From Dermacentor variabilis (lineage: Eukaryota > Arthropoda > Arachnida > Ixodida > Ixodidae), in contig NC_134569.1 in the NCBI RefSeq assembly GCF_050947875.1, forward strand, positions 187,852,067 through 187,916,066: a stretch of 64,000 bases of DNA. Direction: 5' to 3'. Below the pieces are notes generated by a model that saw only the letters and a program-made list of their open reading frames with translations, searched no databases and was not told the origin of the DNA. Below, piece by piece: positions 57,126 through 64,000 of the stretch (its first letter is position 1; each line of letters begins with the position of its first letter). The position numbers were made by a program, and so were the translations under genes.

Positions 57126-59532
57126 AAAAGAAACATCTCTTCTTGCAAACGTTATACATCATGAATCAACCAACTAATTGATTTTTTCCTAATGCTGCAA
57201 ACGTCATCAAAATCGGTATTGTTGCCGAGAACGATGACACGTCAGCTTCTCATGTAACTGCATACAATTTCCTGAGGTAAAGCGTTCTATGTAAGTTAAT
57301 GGCAACTGACAAATCGTGTTTCTCGGTAAACACTGCACCGAATAAAAAAAGTAGAACGTAGTAAAAGTTTAGTAACCGTACAAAGTGAATTGTCAATTTC
57401 AATTTTTGTTATCCAAGGGCCCTATAAGGTAAAACTATTCCAATATGTTTTTATTCCAATGTTCTGACACCCAATTTGCCTAACCGCTGACGAAAGCATC
57501 GGGCGGTGGCCCGAATGGTTGTCTAAACAGACCAATAGAACGCTCTCCTCGTTTATAGAAAGTCACATTTGTTTGTTTTAAAAACGAATAACATTGCATA
57601 TACTGAGCGGCTTGTCTAATTGGCTGACAAGAAGCGAAAAGCACGCTCAAGTGGAGAGGGATTCGATGGGGCCGAGCCACTGCACTGAAAATCGATAACC
57701 CCATTAAGAGGGTAATGCCGGCGTCTGCGATTGGTCCGCTTTCCCTTGCTTAGCTTTCGGTGGCTGGTCGAAAATTGTGGCGTTATGCAACGGAAGTTTA
57801 AGAATGCCGCTAAAACGGATCCTAAGCAAGGAAGAGTTGGCAGAGCGAGGTCGTAAACGTGCCGAAAATCCTCGAAAACGCTACACGGCTACGCAAAATG
57901 TTTTATTGTACGCAAATAAACCCATGCTCTCCGGAAGGTGCGAGTAGCCAGTGCCTGAGCGATCGGCCGCAGCCATCTTTTATTCCCTTCGGAACGGGGC
58001 AGTCTGCGGCTATTCAGAATAAAATTCGGTTTTCTTCGGCATATTAATGTTTCTTTAATGCGTACACGTCACTTTGACGCGGTGAGTTTTCGCGGTTTTG
58101 TGACGTCGCGTGGCAGGCGAGTGAACTCTGTGCAGTCCGACAACTTGTGACCAAGACCCGAGGGCTAATGGCGAAAAGGCGTCGAATCGGAAATAACTAA
58201 TTTCCTTTTGTTCGGTCTAATCATTCATAGTCAGTGTGTACACGTCATATCATATGGGGAGCTATCGCGGTCTTCGTGACGTCACGTGACAGACAGGCGA
58301 AGGGGGGTGGTCTAAAAAAAGCTTTCGACCAATCGCTGATTGTAGAATTGGAATATAAAGTTTCGAATAGCTTTGCCGTATAGCGCCCCGAATGAGGAAA
58401 ACTTCTGCAATATTGTAAAATTAAAAGAATAGAAATGTGAAGTTTGTGTACTATTGATTTCTTTAATTTAACGTAACTAAGCAACAAAAACATTATCCCA
58501 ACTCAACCTAATGTACATTTAAAGTGGAGAAAATTGATGTTTTATAAATGGTTTTGGCATATGCGACTAACTTGAGTAGGAACTTTACAAAACCCTCTTA
58601 AGCACTGCGACAGCCTTACGCAAGTTGTAAATTCATATATCATATTTTCGTGCTTGAGATGTTCAGCAAAAACAGATGTAGTTACTGAACCGCGGTATCG
58701 GTTCTTGGCGCAGAATTGTGGATTTGTAAACTGCGCGCTTTTATCTGTTTGAAGGTCGGCAATTTTCGGCAACCTTCTTGAAAACTTTCGAGGTGCTAAT
58801 TCAAAGTTCAGCTTAATCTAACTCGCAGAATTTACCTTTATTTCAGAAATTCGACAAACTTCTTTCAAATTGGTCTACCGGTTTTCTCGTGAGGCCAATT
58901 CTACGTGTTCCATATATTTCACTACAGAAATTCTCCTTTGCCGTGACCTACAACCTTCCTCTTAATCAGCTTTCCTTGAACATATAATTTTAGCAGATCC
59001 GCAGGCGTGGCAATTCCTCTCTTTGATTCTTCGTCCCGTAGAGTCCGGGGCTATTTGACGCGTTGCTTACGCCCGGGCTCATCGGCTGAAGGCAGCTCCT
59101 TGAGCCGTCTTGGACATTCTGGCACTTTCAAACAATAAACATAACGTGTACGCAATTGGGCGCATCGTTTCTTTTTATCTTTATTTCAGCTGGCATGCGT
59201 GTCCTTTCACTTGATTTCTGGCTCATTCCGCAGGTTACAAAAGACACTAGCCGCTTAACATTTATGGCACATCGAGAACGTAATATCGCGTCCGTGCCCT
59301 CAGACTTTTATCCGTTCCAACAAAGCATCTCAATTGAAAGGCCAACATAACACACTTCAGAAGATGTTCACCCCTATTTAGAAAGGGTGCAGTTCTCAGC
59401 CTTTCTAAATGACTGGCGATGTAGGACTAGGGCCGCGAAAACCGCGACACTTTTCCGCCGTAAACTCATTAACTCTGTCTCCTCGTAGATAATTTCCGCA
59501 GCACGCAGTTTTCAAAGATCGAAAGTGCTTAC
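57126..59532. other. No gene recognised
   Basis: The 57700-58330 part has several repeat-like words (CACGTCA, GACGTCACGTGACAG) and may be a dispersed element; ends could not be set. The remainder is AT-rich and featureless. Confidence 0.4.
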
Positions 59533-59612
59533 CTGGATTTATCACTTCTTGCTTCCCCGCAGAGCAACATAGCAGCGGTAAGGCATTGTAGTAGAGCATT
59601 CTTGGTGATCAT
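59533..59612 (-). CDS. Candidate signal-peptide exon, possibly channel exon 1
   Basis: On the minus strand an ATG at 59612, in a fair context (AACATGA), opens MITKNALLQCLTAAMLLCGE and continues ARSDKS before a near-perfect donor, TCCAG|GTAAGCAC, at 59533. The hydrophobic core LLQCLTAAMLL with small residues after it looks like a secretory signal peptide, as a Cys-loop channel needs. It ends two bases into a codon. The microexon at 53795-53811 supplies the matching phase. The frame is also open upstream of the ATG, so the ATG could be internal. Link to the channel gene is inference; it could be the first exon of another secreted or membrane protein. Confidence 0.4.
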
Positions 59613-60440
59613 GTTGTCCCCTAATAAACGCCGCTCCCTCTGTGTTCTTTTTTCTGGAACCCTTTGGAAACCACCAGTAATGTTCAGACAGAAATCAGTA
59701 TCAATATCCATTTTTAGCCCAGAACAAATCTGCCTAACTAGCCTGCAAACTATGACAACCCGAACTTCAGTATAGGTCATATTATCGTATTTTTTACCCA
59801 GCGGAATATGAACAGTTTTCCGTCCTTGGTCATCTCGTATGCATAAGAAATACAGTGCATTAGGATAACCTAAAACGAGTGCTGAAACGACACGTCTAGC
59901 TCCTTTTCCTTTTTTGCTTTAAATTCCTTCCACTGGTACTCCTATGAAATGTACATGTAAGCTTCAGAGTGCCCTAAATAAGTTACTATAATAGCTTTTT
60001 TACGAACTACATCCAGTTTTCTTTCTCAGCATGTGCATACGCTGTGACGTCATGACAGTGAGGATGGTGACGTGAGTCCAGAGTATTGCGACGTTCTGGC
60101 GTTCGCTCTGACTCCCTCGGTTATCTTCTATGCTGCGACTCGTTCTGCAGCTCCACGTGATCGGTACTTGAAGTGACTAATTGCCTGGTCATATACATAA
60201 CATGCTACTTCAGGTGACAAAGGTGATTCATGATTTGAAACATTGATTAATTTTACCGACTCACACAGCATACACCAGTGACGAGGTCAAGCACACGGTG
60301 TCGCGCATCTACAGTGTCTGGTCAAAGCCAGCGCCCACGCTTTCGCTGCACGCAAAGCGTCCTACACGCGTCATCAGAAGATCGATTTTCCACAATATTT
60401 TCCACTCACGAAGTGAGTGATATCGGCCGTAGGTTTTCTA
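59613..60440. other. No gene recognised
   Basis: Lies between the candidate signal-peptide exon and the LINE. Possible promoter region of the channel gene if that exon is first, but no core promoter element is evident. Confidence 0.35.
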
Positions 60441-61700
60441 CTAGTAGCTTTCTCCCTGGTTGAGGAAGTTCGTCAGCTGTGTGACCGCCTCATCACTTAG
60501 GTTGCGGATTAATGCGTTCCTAATCACGTCCGCAGCTGCTGCTGTGTTCCGGGTCGATGCCTTAACTTCTGCGAAAACTTCCTCCCTGGTGATGGGTCTG
60601 TCTCGGTCGGGGTTTTCTTCGCCTCGGTATCTCTCCGTGTACGCTTCGGGTTTATCTTGCCCGTAGCACTTTACACGGAATTTTTCCAGTAGCTCTTCTT
60701 CTGTCCCTTCAAATTGGTGTACTAGTCTTTGGATGGCCTTGTTACTTTCTGACTTGGTCTTGGTTTTGTCCATTAGAGCCTTGAGGATACGCCAGGTCTT
60801 CGCGGTGCTGAGGATTCTATTCAGCGAGTCGCTAAACTTTTGCCAACTTTGTCGTGTGAGTTGGGCTGCGTATTCCTCTGCCTCCTTGGTAACCTCTGCT
60901 ATCTTCTTCTTTAGCTTCTTATGTAGTCGTTGTTTCTTCGACCTTTTTGTTAGTCCACGCCTTGCCTCCCATAGCCTGAGGAGTCGCGAGTCCACCTCCG
61001 GTGTTTGCTCTGACCTTTCGACCTCCTGGGTGTATTGTTGCTGTATTTCCTGAAGTTGTTTGCACTATTCCTCTATGGAGGTTATCGCCCCCTACATGTG
61101 CTTGCATTCTTTGCGAAAAGCGTTCCAGTCCGTTATTTTGGCTGTCCCTATCTTGCGCTTGATGTTCTCTGCTGACACTTGCGTTCTTATAATATAATGG
61201 TCGCTACCCAGGTTCTCTAGCAGGTTCTCCCACGTGGCTTGCCTAGCTCCCCTGACGTATGTCAGGTCTGGGCATGTGTCGGGACTAACGCTGTTGCCTA
61301 GGCCGCGTTGGATGGTTTGCGTCCGTTAAAAGGGTGCAGCTTGTGATTTCTGCTGCGTCGCTAACTTGCGTTCCCTTCTTAGTGTCTTTTTGATATCCCC
61401 AGCTCTGCCCCCTGCCATTAAAGTCACCCATTATAAGCAGGGTGTTGGATTTAGCTAGCTTGCTGGCTCCTATGAAAAGTTTCTGAAAATCCCCGTCATT
61501 TTGTCGCGGTGGACTGTATAAGTTTATGATAAAAGTGCGTTTTTGTTTTCCCTTTTTCTTTGGAATTATCTCTGTCACGATGTGTTCTATCCGCGTGTCC
61601 GGAATTTCATCGTGTGCTATGGCGACCAGTTGTTTACTAATTAAGGTGGCCGTGCGATCTTTTTCTTGGCACGCGTATCCCTTGAGTGTCGGCACGGTGT
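60441..61700 (-). pseudogene. LINE ORF2: endonuclease and RT linker, frameshifted
   Basis: Endonuclease blocks TLISKQLVAIAHDEIPDTRI, FIINLYSPPRQNDGDFQKLF and LLIMGDFNGRGQSWGYQKDT are in one frame to 61285. A one-base change near 61315 shifts the frame, after which PDTCPDLTYVRGARQATWEN and LGSDHYIIRTQVSAE (the SDH block) are readable. Two TAG codons follow near 61075 and 61035. From 60995 the basic linker (RGLTKRSKKQRLHKKLKKKI) is open to the break at 60441. Confidence 0.85.
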
Positions 61701-61808
61701 TTGTCTACTGCAGCGCGATTATGTCAGGAGGACTTAACTGTGAATTTATGAATTGCTGCAGCGGGCCTTGCTTTTTGCGGTAGCCTCTGCAGTTCCACTG
61801 CCATATAT

Positions 61809-63878
61809 CTAATGTGTTGTGTCTAGCCATGTTGGTTTATCGTTGGTTGTTGTTATACTTTGGTTTTCGTTGCCGAATCTTTTTTCGTGATAGAGTCTAT
61901 CTCTAGCCTCATTTGTTATCTTTTGCGTATTTTGATTTTTTATGTAGTTGCGAAAGCTTTGATCTTGCATTGCGATCTTTTGTTGCATCAAATTAATTTG
62001 CTCCTGCATTTTTTGCATAAAGGATTGCATTTGCATTTCTATGGTTCCCTTTTCCCGCTGCTGTGGCTGTTGCTCCATAGCTGGAGGTGGAGTCTGCTGT
62101 CGCGGCAGGCTACCCACCCTTTGCTCTCGCAGTTCCCTGATTAGTTCTTTGATTCTCTCCTCTAGTTGTTCTGTTTTCTCCCTACTCTGCTCTAGTTCTC
62201 GCCTTAGAGCCTTGTTTTCTTCCCTTAGTTGTTTAAGTTCATTATCGTTATTGTTATTGTCCGAGTGCGGAAACAGTGATTTAGGAGGGCCTGCGCCCCA
62301 GCTTACCTTAACTCCGCCCTTATTTTGTTGTTGTTGTGGTTTTGGCTGCTGTTTCCAATGCCCTTTGGCTGCGGGTGGTGGCCCCAGCGGTGGGAAGGAG
62401 CTGTCCCTGGACTGGCTCCGCTCCCGGCTCCGCGTTTGGCTGCGGCCCCGGCTCCGCGAGCGGCTCTGCTCTCCTTCCGAGCTCAGCCACCTGGGACGGC
62501 GCCAACGGCTCCGGCTCCGCCCTCGGCTTTTCTGCGAGGCTCGTCCTCGCAGCTCGTCGATGTTCTTGAGGCGCATCCGGCAGTCCCGGGTATCGGTGGC
62601 GTGTTCGCCTCCACATACCAGGCACTTTGGTTGGCACTGATGTCCTTCAACTGGGTTGTTTGCTCCGCACTGCCTGCAGGTTCTCGCTCCCGGCGTTGGG
62701 CAGACGTCCGAGTGGTGTCCTTGCGTGCCGCATACGTAGCAAAACTGTCTGGTTGGTCTGTAGGGGTATGTCTTGTATTCTACTGCGCTGAAGATGACCC
62801 ACTTGGGAATGATGGGGCCGTCGAAGGTGATTCGCGCCGTCTCCGACTTGCCCAGCATCCTTGCCGCCAGGATCTCCACCCCTTGAGTACCTAGTCGCAG
62901 CTTGGATTCCAGAATTTCAGATGGTAATGCTATCGGTAGCCCGTGGATTACCGCCCGCTTTACGTCCCCAGGCATGGCCACGTAAGCGTTTACTTCGTAA
63001 TTGATGCCGCTGTATGGGAGGTACTTGATCTTCCTGATGACGTCCGCTACTTCTTCCTTGGAAGCACCTGCGATGACGATGTTGGACCCTGGTCGGAGCC
63101 TGACCAGAAAGTCTTCTTCCTTGAATTTCATCCCGCAGACCTCTATGATGGCTTGCGTTGCTTGATATGGTTTCATGTCCTTGATTTTCAGCCCCCCTTT
63201 GGGCCGGATGATGATCTTCGCGTCATCCGTCGGTAGCGGTGACAGCCTCTGCCTCGGCTGCCGCGGCGCTCCCACTTTTTTTTGTTGTTGTCGCTGCAGC
63301 GCTGCCGTCACGCCGCCTTGCGTGACGCCGCTGCCAGCTGTGGCTGCCGGCGTCATCTTGTTATTGTTCTCCGTGGCTTGGGATCCTCTCGTTTTCAAAA
63401 TGACGTCGCTCTCTGTAGCGCGCTTGAGATTCTTTTTCTGGCGCCTGGAATGGTAGATTTGCCAGTTTTTTTCCCCGTCTTGCTGCCAGCTCGCCTCGCC
63501 CGTGGCGTCCTGCTGCATGAGGTCCTCTTCTGCGGCTCCGCTGCCCGCTTCCTCCGTGCTCGAGTGCGTGGTGGCGGGCGCCTCCTCCATATCTTGGGAT
63601 TCTGCCGGGTTTTGGGCTGTCCCGGCTATAAGATTTCTTGTCACGGGGTTGGTAGTGCCCCGGAGAGCCATTTCGGTCGATGCCTTGTCGCTCCGACCTA
63701 CTTGGTGCCCGCCCGGGTGTCGGGTGTGGCTAAGCCTAACATGAGACTTAGCTCCCCGGCCACGTCGGAGATCTTCGAAGTCCGATAAGAAGTCCAAAAA
63801 TGGGCCTACCGGCTCGAAGGTGGTATCCTCGTGGTCCTGACGATCAGCTGCGTTGATGTTGCCAAAAAATTTGGTGGC
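61809..63878 (-). CDS. LINE ORF1 (Gag-like RNA-binding protein)
   Basis: Open from just after a TAG at 63879-63881 to a stop at 61809, with no ATG in the first 70 codons; the first in-frame ATG is at about 63671 (MALRGTTNPVTRN), so the true start is unclear or was lost. The N-terminal half is polar and low-complexity. A Gag-like RNA-binding region (IIRPKGGLKIKDMKPYQATQ, KFKEEDFLVRLRPGSNIVIA) is followed by three knuckles: CYVCGTQGHHSDVC, CRQCGANNPVEGHQC and CLVCGGEHATDTRDC. An Arg-Ser-rich stretch follows, then a coiled coil (LREENKALRRELEQSREKTE) and a Gln-rich tail. This ORF is undamaged. Such proteins coat LINE RNA. Confidence 0.88.
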   Translation of the reverse strand, partial: ATKFFGNINAADRQDHEDTTFEPVGPFLDFLSDFEDLRRGRGAKSHVRLSHTRHPGGHQVGRSDKASTEMALRGTTNPVTRNLIAGTAQNPAESQDMEEAPATTHSSTEEAGSGAAEEDLMQQDATGEASWQQDGEKNWQIYHSRRQKKNLKRATESDVILKTRGSQATENNNKMTPAATAGSGVTQGGVTAALQRQQQKKVGAPRQPRQRLSPLPTDDAKIIIRPKGGLKIKDMKPYQATQAIIEVCGMKFKEEDFLVRLRPGSNIVIAGASKEEVADVIRKIKYLPYSGINYEVNAYVAMPGDVKRAVIHGLPIALPSEILESKLRLGTQGVEILAARMLGKSETARITFDGPIIPKWVIFSAVEYKTYPYRPTRQFCYVCGTQGHHSDVCPTPGARTCRQCGANNPVEGHQCQPKCLVCGGEHATDTRDCRMRLKNIDELRGRASQKSRGRSRSRWRRPRWLSSEGEQSRSRSRGRSQTRSRERSQSRDSSFPPLGPPPAAKGHWKQQPKPQQQQNKGGVKVSWGAGPPKSLFPHSDNNNNDNELKQLREENKALRRELEQSREKTEQLEERIKELIRELREQRVGSLPRQQTPPPAMEQQPQQREKGTIEMQMQSFMQKMQEQINLMQQKIAMQDQSFRNYIKNQNTQKITNEARDRLYHEKRFGNENQSITTTNDKPTWLDTTH

Positions 63879-64000
63879 CTAATAAAATTGTCCTGTCGAA
63901 AACTTCGAAAATTTGCTGAGCCCGTGCGACGTGCGTCCGGTGATGCTTGCACTGGCTGCCTGCCATGAATTGGCTATTACGACTTACCGAAAACAACACA

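Larger units (their letters stand above)
60441..63878 (-). mobile_element. LINE that keeps its 5' half and lacks the reverse transcriptase
   Basis: Reads from about 63878 down: ORF1 with three zinc knuckles, then ORF2 endonuclease and the linker to the RT. It breaks off at about 60441 within the first RT block (VIRNALIRNLSDEAVTQLTN). Normal LINE copies lose the 5' end, so this is the reverse of the usual truncation. ORF1 with three CCHC knuckles plus an APE endonuclease fits an I-type LINE. Confidence 0.85.

Noticed and set aside
59156..59240. Possible small plus-strand exon between TTTATTTCAG and CGCAG|GTTACA
   Set aside because: The acceptor is good, but the segment is short, has no matching neighbour, and the donor is weak.

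Overview
This is a eukaryotic, repeat-dominated window that looks like tick (Ixodida) nuclear DNA. The evidence is the combination of I-clade, RTE and CR1-type LINEs, several Ty3/Gypsy LTR elements, tRNA-derived SINEs of the Ruka type known from ticks, long GT/GATA/TA microsatellites, and short exons bounded by GT-AG splice sites separated by kilobases of repeats. There are no bacterial operons. The organism call is inference from repeat style, not from a database match.

The most important content is a split gene on the minus strand. Six short exons (44753-44826, 27006-27125, 22766-22917, 16963-17045, 8015-8149, 6940-7181) have good splice sites, compatible phases at all five junctions, and together read as the extracellular domain, first transmembrane helix and start of the pore of a Cys-loop (pentameric) ligand-gated ion channel. 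The 13-residue Cys loop containing FRYFPMDTQT is intact. The pore helix is unusual. Two further candidate 5' exons (signal peptide at 59533-59612 and a 17-nt microexon at 53795-53811) are phase-compatible but less certain. The exons for the end of M3, the cytoplasmic loop and M4 are not seen and should lie beyond position 1. Almost everything else in 1-60 kb would then be intron of this gene.

Layout: 1-1420 degenerate ATGACGACGG satellite and a GATA array; 1665-6600 an old I-clade LINE (minus) split by an RTE copy with a 7-bp target duplication; 6940-8149 two channel exons; 9893-10588 an RTE scrap split by a 586-bp inverted-repeat element; 10925-13916 two LINE remnants; 13998-15065 a SINE split by an element that carries a tRNA-like module; 17.0 kb channel exon; 17.7-21.65 kb a decayed LTR element with TA and GT arrays; 22.8 kb channel exon; 24-26 kb a diverged tandem repeat and a LINE scrap; 27.0 kb channel exon; 27.9-35.7 kb two plus-strand Gypsy fragments, SINE and LINE remnants; 35675-41879 a complete but dead Gypsy element (minus) with a SINE inside; 44.8 kb channel exon; 45254-50438 an LTR element whose domain order is protease-integrase-RNase H, i.e. 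Gmr1-like; 50.9-60.4 kb mostly unrecognised DNA with a Gypsy fossil, a SINE and the candidate 5' exons; 60441-63878 a LINE (minus) that keeps its 5' half (ORF1 with three zinc knuckles and the endonuclease) but lacks the reverse transcriptase.

All transposon genes in the window carry frameshifts, stops or lost catalytic residues, so none looks autonomous. The only sequence that looks maintained as a host gene is the channel exon chain.
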